DNA of 64,000 bases from an uncultured Clostridia bacterium (GCA_945910815.1 CAMDZD010000007.1:1-64000), one strand, 5' to 3'. Counted from the stretch's first letter, positions 31,809-40,422 are shown. Notes: generated by a model not told the origin, from the letters alone. Numbers and translations are program-made.

Positions 31809-33383
31809 TTATACCAATGAACGGATACCCTTTACAAGAGCATCAATATCTTCAAAAGAGTTATAAAGAGCAAGTGTAGGGCGGATTGTTCCTTCAAGTC
31901 CGAAGTGTCGCAGAATAGGCTGTGCACAGTGATGACCTGTCCTTACTGCTATTCCCAGTTCATTAAGATGTTGCCCGACAGTTTCATTATTAATTCCGTC
32001 CAGTACAAAGGAAAGGACACTTGCCTTATCCGATGCCGTACCAATAAGATGTAATCCGTTTATTTTCTGCATTTCCTTCATAGCATATACAAGCAGTTCA
32101 TGTTCATGTCTGTTTACTGCTTCCATACCTATATTATTCAGGTATTTCAGAGCTTCACCGAGTCCGACTGCATCTGCGATACTTCCTGTACCGGCTTCAA
32201 ATTTATTCGGGGCAGGATTATAAACAGTACGTTCAAAAGTTACATCTTTTATCATATTGCCTCCGCCATGATACGGTTTTGCATTTTCAAGAAGTTCACT
32301 TTTTCCGTAAACTGCACCGATACCGGTCGGAGCAAAAATTTTGTGTCCGGAGAATACAAAGAAATCCGTATCAAGTGCTGTGACATTTATCGGAATATGT
32401 GCTATAGACTGAGCTCCGTCAATAAGAATCCTTACACCATGTGCATGAGCAATTGTAATCATTTCTGCAATCGGAGTAACAGTTCCGAGAGCATTTAAAA
32501 CATGAGTTGCGGAAACAAATTTTGTCTTTTTTGTAAACAGCTTTTCATATTCAGAAAGAATAATCTGACCTGTTTCATCAACAGGGGCAACTTTTATTAC
32601 AGCACCGGTTTCCTGTGCAATCAACTGCCACGGAACTATATTTGCATGATGTTCAAGCATAGTAAGGATTATTTCATCTCCTGGCTGTAAATACTGCTTT
32701 ACATATGCATTAGCCACAAGATTTATTCCCTCGGTAGTTCCTCTTACAAAAACAATATTGTCCTTGCTGGGTGAACCTATAAAATCAGCTGTAATCTGAC
32801 GGGCGTTTTCATATGCATCAGTTGAACGTGCCGCAAGCTCATGAGCTCCTCTGTGAACGTTGGAATTTTCATGTGTATAGTAATAGGAAAGCCTGTCAAT
32901 TACAGCCTGCGGTCTTTGAGTTGTTGCACCGTTATCAAGCCATACTAACTGATGACCATTGATTTTTTCATTCAGAATCGGAAAATCATCTCTGATTTGT
33001 TTAAGCGTTTTTGTGCCGACCGTAATATTTTCATCAGAAGATTTTGATGTCTCTGAATATTGATAATTTTTTGCTTTTGGCGTATAATTTTTTGCCTGAT
33101 TTTCAGAAAGCACAACAGGAGAGAATCCGTTCTGCTCTGTGGCAGTATTTTCAGATACACTGTAATTCAGTTCCTGTGCAATTTTTTCAAAATCAGAGTA
33201 GCCTCCGAAATAATTTTCAGATTTGGGAACTGCATTGTTTATCACGCCCGTATCACCCTTTAAGGCAAGATTTTCTGTTCCGTCAGCACATTTTTGTGCA
33301 TCAAAATCGGGGAAAAGGGAATTAGCCAGATTTTCCAGTTCTTCCGCTGTCGGAACACCTGCTGTAATTTCACTTGTAGTCAT
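31809..33383 (-). CDS. SufS-type cysteine desulfurase with encapsulin-cargo N-terminal extension
   Basis: A 524-residue PLP enzyme that takes sulfur from cysteine as an enzyme persulfide. The catalytic part (about 122-524) has LDNGATTQRP, HHANIVPW, SGHKIF with the PLP Lys, and RTGHHCAQP with the catalytic Cys. The first ~120 residues are absent from ordinary SufS. They hold a short helix (TAEELENLANSLFPDF) and a long Ser/Asn/Glu-rich disordered stretch, as in cargo desulfurases of family 2A encapsulins. The ATG at 33383 follows AGGTG and overlaps the shell-gene stop by 14 bases. It should be packed inside the shell encoded next to it. Confidence 0.92.
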   Translation of the reverse strand: MTTSEITAGVPTAEELENLANSLFPDFDAQKCADGTENLALKGDTGVINNAVPKSENYFGGYSDFEKIAQELNYSVSENTATEQNGFSPVVLSENQAKNYTPKAKNYQYSETSKSSDENITVGTKTLKQIRDDFPILNEKINGHQLVWLDNGATTQRPQAVIDRLSYYYTHENSNVHRGAHELAARSTDAYENARQITADFIGSPSKDNIVFVRGTTEGINLVANAYVKQYLQPGDEIILTMLEHHANIVPWQLIAQETGAVIKVAPVDETGQIILSEYEKLFTKKTKFVSATHVLNALGTVTPIAEMITIAHAHGVRILIDGAQSIAHIPINVTALDTDFFVFSGHKIFAPTGIGAVYGKSELLENAKPYHGGGNMIKDVTFERTVYNPAPNKFEAGTGSIADAVGLGEALKYLNNIGMEAVNRHEHELLVYAMKEMQKINGLHLIGTASDKASVLSFVLDGINNETVGQHLNELGIAVRTGHHCAQPILRHFGLEGTIRPTLALYNSFEDIDALVKGIRSLV

Positions 33384-34314
33384 AATATTCACCTACTTCA
33401 ACGTCCTCCAGTACTGCAATTGCATCATCAGCAAGGATAGCAGCTGAGCAGTACAGAGAAAGGAGGTAGGAAGCAACGCCCTTGTCGTCAATTCCTCCGA
33501 AACGAACTGAAAGTCCTCTTGACTGTTCGTTCTTGAGATTTCTCTGATAAAGACCGATTACACCTCTTTTAGCCTCACCGGTACGGATAAGCAGAATATT
33601 AGTCTTGCCGCTTTTGCTCTTTGGATTTTTCAGACCGTCAACAAGCAGCTTGTCAGTCGGAATAATAGGAATACCTCTCCAAAGAATAAATGTACCGCCT
33701 GCAATATTAGCAGTTACCGGCGGAACGCCTCTCTTTGTGCATTCTCTCTCAAATGCGGCAATGGCTCTCGGGTGTGCAAGGAAGAAAGAGGGTTCTTTCC
33801 ATACCTTTGAAATAAGTTCGTCCAAATCATCAGGAGTAGTAGCTCCGTTTCTTGTCTGTATTCTCTGTGAATCAGCAATATTTTTCAGCAGACCGTAATC
33901 ATCGTTATTTATGAGCTGGCTTTCCTGTCTTTCACGGAGACTCTCTATTGCAAGTTCGAGCTGTTCCTTTACCTGGTCATAAGGTGAGCTGTAAACGTCT
34001 GCTATTGCTGTATTTACGTTGATAATAGTAGAAATGGAATTGAGCTGATATTCTCTCGGTTCTTCCTCGTATTCTACATATCCTTCCGGAATTATATCCG
34101 ATTTTTTAGTAGCACTGCAAAGAACGTCAAGAGGAGTTTCGCCCTCTTTTACCTTGTTTACTCTGTAAATACCTGCGTCAAGTCCCTTGAATTCAAGAAC
34201 CTTTGTCAGCCACTTTGGTGTTATCGCACCGTACTGCGGTCTTGTTTTGGTGACATCTGCAAGATTATATGCCGCCTTTTTTCCCAGTGCAATAATTTTT
34301 TCTTCTTTTGCCAT
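33370..34314 (-). CDS. Family 2A encapsulin shell protein
   Basis: A 313-residue HK97-fold capsid-like protein of the SrpI type, which self-assembles into a nanocompartment. Diagnostic stretches are FFLAHPRAIAAFERECTKRG, GVPPVTANIAGGTFILWRGIP, GKTNILLIRTGEAKRGVIGLY and RGLSVRFGGIDDKGVASYLL. The ATG at 34314 has a strong GGAGG eight bases upstream. However, the frame stays open upstream through the rhodanese domain of the preceding gene with no stop, so a fusion product is also possible. The gene is flanked by the desulfurase cargo and sulfur-carrier genes, the known setting of family 2A. Confidence 0.9.
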   Translation of the reverse strand: MAKEEKIIALGKKAAYNLADVTKTRPQYGAITPKWLTKVLEFKGLDAGIYRVNKVKEGETPLDVLCSATKKSDIIPEGYVEYEEEPREYQLNSISTIINVNTAIADVYSSPYDQVKEQLELAIESLRERQESQLINNDDYGLLKNIADSQRIQTRNGATTPDDLDELISKVWKEPSFFLAHPRAIAAFERECTKRGVPPVTANIAGGTFILWRGIPIIPTDKLLVDGLKNPKSKSGKTNILLIRTGEAKRGVIGLYQRNLKNEQSRGLSVRFGGIDDKGVASYLLSLYCSAAILADDAIAVLEDVEVGEYYDYK

Positions 34315-35799
34315 GATAGTTTCCTCCAATACTTTGTTTATGTCAATACTTAGGGAAAGACGGGTCAACGTCTCTTGCCAAGCATTTGTACCGTCTTTAA
34401 GATTGAACATTCTGCCTGTGTATCCTGCTTCTCTGAGAGTATTTACTGCAAGAATACTTCTTTTGCCCTCCTTGCAGATAAACACGGTGTCCACATTGGG
34501 GTCAAGCTCATTCTGCCGCCTTGCAAGCTGTCCTATCGGAATAGCCTTTGCGTCAAGGAATTTCACAATGGCTCTTTCATGAGGTTCACGAACATCTATG
34601 AGAGTAATTTTTTCGCCCTCGTCAAGACGACGTTTCAGTTCCTTTGCCTCGATACCCTCGACAGCCTCGTTTTCCTCCTCCTGCTGTTTTATTCCGCAGA
34701 AGTCCTTGTAGTCGTATTCCTCCAGTTCTGTAATGGAAGGATTTTTGCCGCATACCGGACAATCGGGGTCTTTGCAGATTTTCAGCTCACGCCATTTCAT
34801 ATGCCATGAATCGAATGTAACCAGCCGTCCGATAAGAGGTTCACCGCCGCCTACAATAAGCTTTATTATCTCGTTTGCCTGAATCGTTCCGATAATCCCG
34901 GGAAGTACTCCCACAACTCCCCCTGTGGCACATGACGGAACAAGTCCCGGCGGAGGCGGTGCAGGATACATACAACGGTAGCACGAACCCTCCTTGCCGT
35001 AATACACCGTCGCCTGCCCCTCAAACTGATACATAGCCCCGAAAACATCAGGCTTTCCCAGTAATACACAGGCATCATTTACAAGGTATCTTGTCTGATA
35101 ATTGTCGGACGCATCAGCAACCACATCATATTCGCTGATTATGTCAAGGGCATTTTCCGAAGTCAGAAGATAATTATATGTTTCAACCTTAACCAGCGGA
35201 TTTATCTGCTTAATACTGTCTTTTGCGGACGCAACCTTTGGTCTGCCGATATCTCTTGTTCCGTGAATGACCTGTCTTTGCAGATTGGATTCCTCAACCT
35301 CGTCAAAATCAATAAAACATATCGTTCCAACGCCGGCAGCAGCAAGATACTGTGCAAGAGGTGCGCCAAGTCCTCCTACGCCGACTATCAGAACCTTAGC
35401 CGCTTTAAGCTTTTTTTGTCCTTTTACTCCTACTTCTTTCAGCAGCAGATGACGGGAATACCGCTGTATCTCATCATTGGTAAGCTTCTCACCTTTTCTG
35501 TCGCCCAGAACACTGTCTGTCGGCGCACCCCCTGCAATAGCAGGTATCAGAATTATTTCATCGCCGTCTTTTACAGCGGTTTCATAGCCCTGTAAATTTT
35601 TGATATTGTCCGAATTTACAAATATATTTATAAACGAACGCAGTTTTCCGGATTCGTCAAAGAGTGCCTTTTTGGTTTACGGATATTCGTCTGAAAGTGA
35701 GCTGATAACCTCTCCTACTGTCGTTCCCTCAAGTTCAATCTCTGAGAGCTGACTGGTGAAGATATGCAATGTTGTAGGAATCAAAACTGTTACTGCCAT
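34315..35799 (-). pseudogene. CysO-like sulfur carrier fused to MoeZ-like E1 plus rhodanese, with in-frame stop
   Basis: From the ATG at 35799 the frame reads a CysO/MoaD-type carrier (codons 1-91, ending ILIPAIAGG), a short linker, a ThiF/HesA-type E1 (GVGGLGAPLAQ, CxxC pairs at CYRCMY and CPVCGK) and a rhodanese domain (about 375-485, catalytic Cys in FICKEGKRS). Codon 41 is TAA (35679-35677) inside the carrier; everything else is in frame. No ATG, GTG or TTG follows the stop until 35124, well inside the E1. At its 3' end there is no stop before the encapsulin ATG. It may be a recent nonsense mutation, a sequencing error, or stop read-through. Its start overlaps the JAMM stop (TAATG). Confidence 0.8.
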
Positions 35800-36242
35800 T
35801 ATTTCACATCTCCTTTTCTGACTGTGATATACTCACTCTGAAATTTTTTATAATCATATCCTTTATCAAGTTCCCAGCTTGTACACTCTTCTGTTCTGCC
35901 GTTTATGACCGATACGATAATATAGCTGTAAACCGGAAGTGCGTGTGAATGGTCGTATTCTGACGGAACGGCGGTGCAGTCGGGGTGAGAATGATAAAAA
36001 CCGATTATATCTGCCTTTATGGAACGTGCTAACTTTTCTGCTTTCAGCATATCCTCAGGAGTTATCACAAATCTGTGATACTGTTCACTGTCTGCTGTGA
36101 AATTGGTACAAGTCAGTATATTTTCAGCGTATTTATCACCGCCGTTTGTACTTCCGAAAATAAATCCGCAGCACTCATTGGGATACGCTTTTTCTGCCTC
36201 CTGCTTTATCTGTGCAAGAAATTTTTCTGAAATATGTACCAT
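35799..36242 (-). CDS. JAMM/MPN metalloprotease, Mec-like
   Basis: A 147-residue zinc protease with the JAMM signature: an upstream Glu in NECCGF, and HSHPDCTAVPSEYD (H-x-H, Ser and Asp). Family members cleave after a carrier's Gly-Gly, either trimming a C-terminal extension or releasing cysteine from CysO-Cys as Mec+ does in Mycobacterium. It begins just after the cysteine synthase stop and overlaps the carrier-E1 start, so the three are translationally linked. It could cut the carrier off its E1 fusion partner at IAGG-APTDS. Confidence 0.88.
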   Translation of the reverse strand: MVHISEKFLAQIKQEAEKAYPNECCGFIFGSTNGGDKYAENILTCTNFTADSEQYHRFVITPEDMLKAEKLARSIKADIIGFYHSHPDCTAVPSEYDHSHALPVYSYIIVSVINGRTEECTSWELDKGYDYKKFQSEYITVRKGDVK

Positions 36243-37136
36243 TCAATCCTCCCAGACTGTTCCTGAAAGATAACGGTATCCGCCGTCGCAAAGTACCGTC
36301 ACGATTACTGAATTATCCAGAGCAGTTTCCGCAATTTTCAGTACTGCCGCAACATTTGCACCTGAGCTTATTCCAACGAACAACCCCTCTTTACGGGCAA
36401 GCAGACGAGCAGTTTCGTAAGCTGTTTCAGTGAAAATTTCGATTTTGCCGTCGGAAATAGTTTCATCAAAAAAACCATTTTTCAGCAGTGCGGAACAGTG
36501 TTTCACTCCCTCAATCCCGTGAAAAGGCGAATCAGGAGTCATATTATAACATTTTATCTGCGGCTTTACTTTCTTGAATTTTTTTGTATACCCCATAAAT
36601 GTTCCGGCTGTTCCTGTACCGGCAACAAAATGAGTGATTCTATTTTCTGTCTGTCTTAAAATTTCTTCCGCTGTACCATAATAATGTGCTTTCCAGTTCT
36701 GCACATTGCTGTACTGGTCGGGATAAAAATACTTTTCAGGATTTTCAGCAACAATTCTCCGGCATTTATAATAAGCACCGTCTATTCCCTCAAGGGAATT
36801 TGTTTCTATAATTTCAGCACCGTATGCTTTCATAATTTTTTTGCGTTCGGGCGTTACATTATCCGGAATTACAAGCTTAACACGGTAACCTAAAACTGCA
36901 CCTGTCATCGAATATGCGATACCTGTATTTCCGCTTGTTGCATCAATTATTATTTTATCCTTTGTCAGAAGTCCCCGTCTTATGCCGTCGGAAATCATTG
37001 CAAAAGAAGCTCTGTCCTTTACAGAACCGCTGATATTCATAAATTCGCCCTTTGCATAAATATGTATATTTTTATTCCGGCAAATATTTTTAAGTTCAAA
37101 CAACGGTGTATTGCCTATAAAGCTTGTAACATTCAA
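36243..37136 (-). CDS. cysM: Cysteine synthase, CysM-like
   Basis: A 297-residue fold-type II PLP enzyme with the PLP motif GSVKDRASF, TSGNTGIAYS, GTGTAGTFMG and GISSGAN. Placed first in an operon with a JAMM protease and a CysO-like carrier, it matches the CysM role of adding sulfur from a carrier thiocarboxylate to acetylserine or phosphoserine. The TTG at 37136 lies six bases after GGGGGAGGTG and is the best start; an ATG at 37163 has no ribosome site. It differs clearly from the synthase at 4555. Confidence 0.87.
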   Translation of the reverse strand: MNVTSFIGNTPLFELKNICRNKNIHIYAKGEFMNISGSVKDRASFAMISDGIRRGLLTKDKIIIDATSGNTGIAYSMTGAVLGYRVKLVIPDNVTPERKKIMKAYGAEIIETNSLEGIDGAYYKCRRIVAENPEKYFYPDQYSNVQNWKAHYYGTAEEILRQTENRITHFVAGTGTAGTFMGYTKKFKKVKPQIKCYNMTPDSPFHGIEGVKHCSALLKNGFFDETISDGKIEIFTETAYETARLLARKEGLFVGISSGANVAAVLKIAETALDNSVIVTVLCDGGYRYLSGTVWED

Positions 37137-37204
37137 GTTTGCCACCTCCCCCGATATATTCATATTATTTCTGTATGAAATGTAGGACTTACTTTGTGAT
37201 TATT

Positions 37205-37233
37205 ATTATATCCTCAAGCGTGTATAAAGTCAA
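37205..37233 (-). promoter_or_regulatory. Promoter of the cysM-encapsulin operon
   Basis: Minus strand TTGACT (37233-37228), 17-base spacer, TATAAT (37210-37205). A cre-like box lies ten bases upstream of the -35. Confidence 0.85.
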
Positions 37234-37243
37234 TACAAAAATG

Positions 37244-37257
37244 TGAAAACGTTTTCT
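37244..37257. promoter_or_regulatory. cre-like palindrome 1
   Basis: TGAAAACGTTTTCT matches the cre consensus TGWAANCGNTNWCA at 13 of 14 positions and contains the perfect palindrome GAAAACGTTTTC. CcpA or another LacI-family protein is the expected binder. Confidence 0.65.
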
Positions 37258-37347
37258 CAGAATCATAGTTTTATATATCTTTTTGAACTGAACAAAGCTG
37301 TTTTCAGGCTCTGAAAGCATATTTTTACCCTGAAAAATTCAAATCTG

Positions 37348-37361
37348 TGAAAACGTTGTCA
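37348..37361. promoter_or_regulatory. cre-like palindrome 2
   Basis: TGAAAACGTTGTCA matches the cre consensus at all 14 positions. It lies in the middle of the divergent region. Confidence 0.7.
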
Positions 37362-37445
37362 CAAGAAAAATACGGAAATTTCAGCAGATTTAAAATCATT
37401 ATCAATTATTTTTCAGAAAAATCATATCATATTTATTATTTTTTA

Positions 37446-37459
37446 TGATAACGTTTTCG
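37446..37459. promoter_or_regulatory. cre-like palindrome 3
   Basis: On the minus strand CGAAAACGTTATCA matches the cre consensus at 13 of 14 positions. It lies about 150 bases upstream of the metY-side promoter. Confidence 0.6.
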
Positions 37460-37610
37460 CAAATGCTTTTCCCGAAGTGATAATACACAGATATAATATA
37501 GTATAACATTCGGAATATATGCAAAAAAGGCAGTTTTGTGCAATGTGTATGCTGTCGGAGTGGTTTTAATGCATATTTATGGAAATATATCCAAAAAACA
37601 CTTAAATACC

Positions 37611-37639
37611 TTGACAAAATTACTTTTGGGGTGTATTAT
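37611..37639 (+). promoter_or_regulatory. Promoter of the metY-carrier operon
   Basis: TTGACA (37611-37616), 17-base spacer, TATTAT (37634-37639). A leader of about 120 bases with no clear riboswitch precedes the ATG at 37766. Confidence 0.8.
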
Positions 37640-37765
37640 AATATCATATAAACCACATCGAAATAGTATGAATTAAAACTGCATTGCAAAGTTCATGAAA
37701 AAATATTATTTCCAGAATAATTTAATCATGCATTTTATAAAACAGATATGAAAGTTGGTGATAAT

Positions 37766-39004
37766 ATGCAGTTTAATACCGCATTACTGCATCAGAATTT
37801 CAGCGGTGATGTATATACCGGTTCTACATTAATGCCTGTTTATCAGGTCAGTGCATTTTCACATGAATCAGCTGAACGGCTTGAAAAAGTATTCAATCAG
37901 AAGGCATCAGGTTTCGCCTATACAAGAATAAGCAATCCGACTGTTGATTCCTTTGAAAAAAGAATGACAGCTATTGAAAAGGGAATAGGTGCAGTTGCAT
38001 GTTCTTCCGGAATGTCAGCCGTTGCAATGTCCCTGCTGAATATTTTTGAATCAGGAGATGAAATAATTGCAGGTTCGGGACTTTTCGGAGGCACTATTGA
38101 TTTGTTTGAAGATTTCAGAGCCTTTGGAATTACTGCCCATTTTGTGAATAATGTAACAGCCGAAACAGTTGAACCTCTTATCAATAAAAAGACAAAAGCT
38201 GTTTTTACGGAACTGATTGGCAATCCGAAGCTTGACGTTGTGGATTTGAATAAGGTTTCTCAGCTTGTTCACGGTTATGGCATACCGCTTATTATTGACA
38301 GTACAACAGCAACACCCTATTTAATAAATCCATTTGATTACGGTGCAGATGTTGTAGTGCATTCTTCTTCAAAGTATATAAACGGCGGAGGAAATTCAAT
38401 AAGCGGTGTGATTGTTGACAGCGGAAATTTTAAGTGGGAAACAGAACGTTACAGAGGTTTTGAACCGTATAAAAAATATGGAAAATTTGCGTATCTTGCT
38501 AAACTAAGAAACGGTATCTGGCGTAATTTCGGCTGTTGTCTTTCTCCGGTTAATGCCTTTATGAATTCAGCCGGAATTGAAACTTTAGGTCTGCGTATGG
38601 AAAGACTTTGCGAAAATTCTTTAAAGCTTGCAGAATTTTTTGAAAGTACAGACGGTGTTTCCGTAAATTATCCGGCATTAAAGACAAGTCCCTATTATGA
38701 ACTGGTGCAGAAACAGTTCGGGGGAAAGGGCGGTGCTATCCTTACACTCCGTACAGGCAGTAAGGAAAAGGCTTTCAAACTCATAAACAATCTGAAATAT
38801 GCTACAATTGCGACAAATATCGGCGACGTCAGAACTCTTGTCATTCACCCGTCAAGTACGATTTATACGCACAGCTCTGAAGAACAGAAACAAAATGCCG
38901 GTGTGTATGATGATACTATACGTATCAGCGTGGGCATTGAAGATGTTTCAGATTTAATAGAAGATTTTTCACAGGCAATAGAAAAAATAAAGGAGGTAAA
39001 ATGA
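37766..39004 (+). CDS. metY: O-acetylhomoserine sulfhydrylase, thiocarboxylate-pathway type
   Basis: A 412-residue Cys/Met-metabolism PLP enzyme. Motifs: YTRISNPTVDSFE, CSSGMSAVAMS and HSSSKYINGGG with the PLP Lys. It is diverged from the MetY at 5497. First place in an operon with a sulfur carrier, its E1 and a JAMM protease suggests that it takes sulfur from a carrier thiocarboxylate to make homocysteine, as in Wolinella. The ATG at 37766 follows GGTGATA; an in-frame ATG at 37748 lacks a ribosome site. AAGGAGG lies before the next gene. Confidence 0.88.
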   Translation: MQFNTALLHQNFSGDVYTGSTLMPVYQVSAFSHESAERLEKVFNQKASGFAYTRISNPTVDSFEKRMTAIEKGIGAVACSSGMSAVAMSLLNIFESGDEIIAGSGLFGGTIDLFEDFRAFGITAHFVNNVTAETVEPLINKKTKAVFTELIGNPKLDVVDLNKVSQLVHGYGIPLIIDSTTATPYLINPFDYGADVVVHSSSKYINGGGNSISGVIVDSGNFKWETERYRGFEPYKKYGKFAYLAKLRNGIWRNFGCCLSPVNAFMNSAGIETLGLRMERLCENSLKLAEFFESTDGVSVNYPALKTSPYYELVQKQFGGKGGAILTLRTGSKEKAFKLINNLKYATIATNIGDVRTLVIHPSSTIYTHSSEEQKQNAGVYDDTIRISVGIEDVSDLIEDFSQAIEKIKEVK

Positions 39005-39005
39005 T

Positions 39006-39866
39006 ATGGCAGTAGATTACGCTACACTGAAAAAGGGCGGTTTTATGCGACAGAAACAGAAAAACTGCTTTTCACTGAGGCTTCGTGTTGTAGGAGGCAA
39101 TCTCACAGCTGTACAGCTTTCAAAAATTGCGGAAGTTGCGGAAAAATTTGGTGACGGTCATGTGCATCTGACTTCACGTCAGAGCGTTGAGATTCCTTTT
39201 ATAAAGCTTGAACAGATTGACGATGTAAAAAAGGCACTTAAGGAGGGTGGCGTTGAACCGGGGGTATGCGGTCCGAGAGTCCGTACCGTAACGGCATGTC
39301 AGGGAAAGGCAATCTGTCCCAGTGGCTGTATTGATACATACGCTTTAGCCAAGGAACTGGACGAACGCTATTTTGCAAGGGAACTTCCTCATAAATTCAA
39401 GTTCGGAATTACCGGCTGTCAGAATAACTGTCTTAAAGCAGAGGAAAACGACCTCGGAATAAAAGGCGGTATTCAGGTAAGCTGGAGGGAAAAGGAATGT
39501 ATTAAATGCGGTGTATGTGAAAAGGCTTGCAGACAAGGAGCAATTTCAATTTCAGACGGAATTGTTTCCGTTGATAAAGATAAATGCAATTACTGCGGAA
39601 GATGTGTAAAATCCTGTCCGGCAGAATCATGGGATACTGTATATGGTTATATCGTATCTTTCGGCGGTCTTTTCGGAAATTCAATTCAAAAGGGTGAAAC
39701 AGTGATACCATTCATTTCAGACAAGGAAAAGCTCCTGAAGATTTGTGATACTGCTGTTAAGTTTTTTGAAAAGAATGCAAAAGCCGGAGAACGTTTTAGA
39801 TTTACCATAGACCGCATAGGAAAAGAAAAATTTATAAAAGAAATAACGGAGGCTTACAATGAGTGA
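39006..39866 (+). CDS. Siroheme sulfite reductase-like protein with ferredoxin domain
   Basis: A 286-residue reductase expected to reduce sulfite to sulfide. A nitrite/sulfite-reductase half domain (HLTSRQSVEIPFI) is followed by siroheme/4Fe-4S cysteines in ACQGKAICPSGCID and GITGCQNNCLKAEE. A two-cluster ferredoxin insert follows (CIKCGVCEKAC and CNYCGRCVKSC). It is short compared with assimilatory CysI (~570) and resembles AsrC/Dsr-type small reductases. It probably supplies sulfide for loading onto the carrier. It overlaps the next gene by eight bases. Confidence 0.88.
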   Translation: MAVDYATLKKGGFMRQKQKNCFSLRLRVVGGNLTAVQLSKIAEVAEKFGDGHVHLTSRQSVEIPFIKLEQIDDVKKALKEGGVEPGVCGPRVRTVTACQGKAICPSGCIDTYALAKELDERYFARELPHKFKFGITGCQNNCLKAEENDLGIKGGIQVSWREKECIKCGVCEKACRQGAISISDGIVSVDKDKCNYCGRCVKSCPAESWDTVYGYIVSFGGLFGNSIQKGETVIPFISDKEKLLKICDTAVKFFEKNAKAGERFRFTIDRIGKEKFIKEITEAYNE

Positions 39867-40104
39867 TTTTAAAATTGATGACAATGTAGATATTACAGAT
39901 GTGGTTTGCCCTGTAACTTTTGTAAAGGCAAAAGTTGCCCTCGAGGAACTTGATGACGGTCAGATTTTATCAATACGCCTTAATGACGGTGAACCGGTAC
40001 AGAATGTACCACGCAGTATCAAAGAAGAAGGTCATCAGATTTTAAAGCTGATTGATAATAATGACGGAACATATCAGCTGATTGTAAAAAAGGTTGGTGA
40101 TTAA
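39859..40104 (+). CDS. tusA: TusA-family sulfur-transfer protein
   Basis: An 81-residue SirA/TusA fold with the conserved Cys-Pro start of helix 1 in VVCPVTFVKAKVALEEL. The Cys carries a persulfide passed between sulfur donors and acceptors. It overlaps the sulfite reductase end by eight bases and abuts the thioredoxin gene with no gap, so the three are made together. A carrier linking reductase or desulfurase to the E1 is likely. Confidence 0.88.
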   Translation: MSDFKIDDNVDITDVVCPVTFVKAKVALEELDDGQILSIRLNDGEPVQNVPRSIKEEGHQILKLIDNNDGTYQLIVKKVGD

Positions 40105-40422
40105 ATGGCAGTCCGTGTAAACAGTGAAAATTTTTCGGAAGAAGTTCTGAAAGCAGACGGAATTGTACTTGTTGATTTTTATTCTGACAGTTGTATTCCC
40201 TGCAAGAAAATATCTCCGGTTCTTTCAGAAGCCGAAGAAGCTTATCCGGATAAATTAAAGATTGCAAAGGTTAATGTCAATTTTGACAGTGAAATTGCCT
40301 TGCAGTATGACGTGCAGGCTACTCCGACTCTGATTTTTTTCAGGGACGGCAAAGAGCAGTCACGTCTCAGAGGTTCTGTCGGAAAATCCGAAATCAATGA
40401 TATAATCAGTTCATTATTATAA
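40105..40422 (+). CDS. Thioredoxin-like protein with CIPC active site
   Basis: A 105-residue thioredoxin fold: VLVDFYSDSCIPCKKISPVL, the cis-Pro region ATPTLIFF and the C-terminal RGSVGKSEI. The active site is CIPC, not the usual CGPC, and the preceding Trp is Ser, which should change the redox potential. Lying between tusA and the carrier gene, it probably reduces persulfides or disulfides in this pathway rather than acting as general thioredoxin. Confidence 0.88.
   Translation: MAVRVNSENFSEEVLKADGIVLVDFYSDSCIPCKKISPVLSEAEEAYPDKLKIAKVNVNFDSEIALQYDVQATPTLIFFRDGKEQSRLRGSVGKSEINDIISSLL

Noticed and set aside
33370..35124. A 584-residue protein starting at the GTG at 35124
   Set aside because: That start is in the middle of the E1 fold (after the nucleotide loop) with no ribosome site. 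It merely marks the first start-like codon after the TAA at 35677.
37244..37459. CRISPR-like array from the repeated AACGTT palindromes
   Set aside because: Only three copies, each 14 bases, at uneven spacing of about 100 bases, and no cas genes; operator sites explain them better.
37640..37765. SAM or T-box riboswitch in the metY-carrier leader
   Set aside because: No conserved core, terminator or antiterminator is visible in the ~120-base leader.
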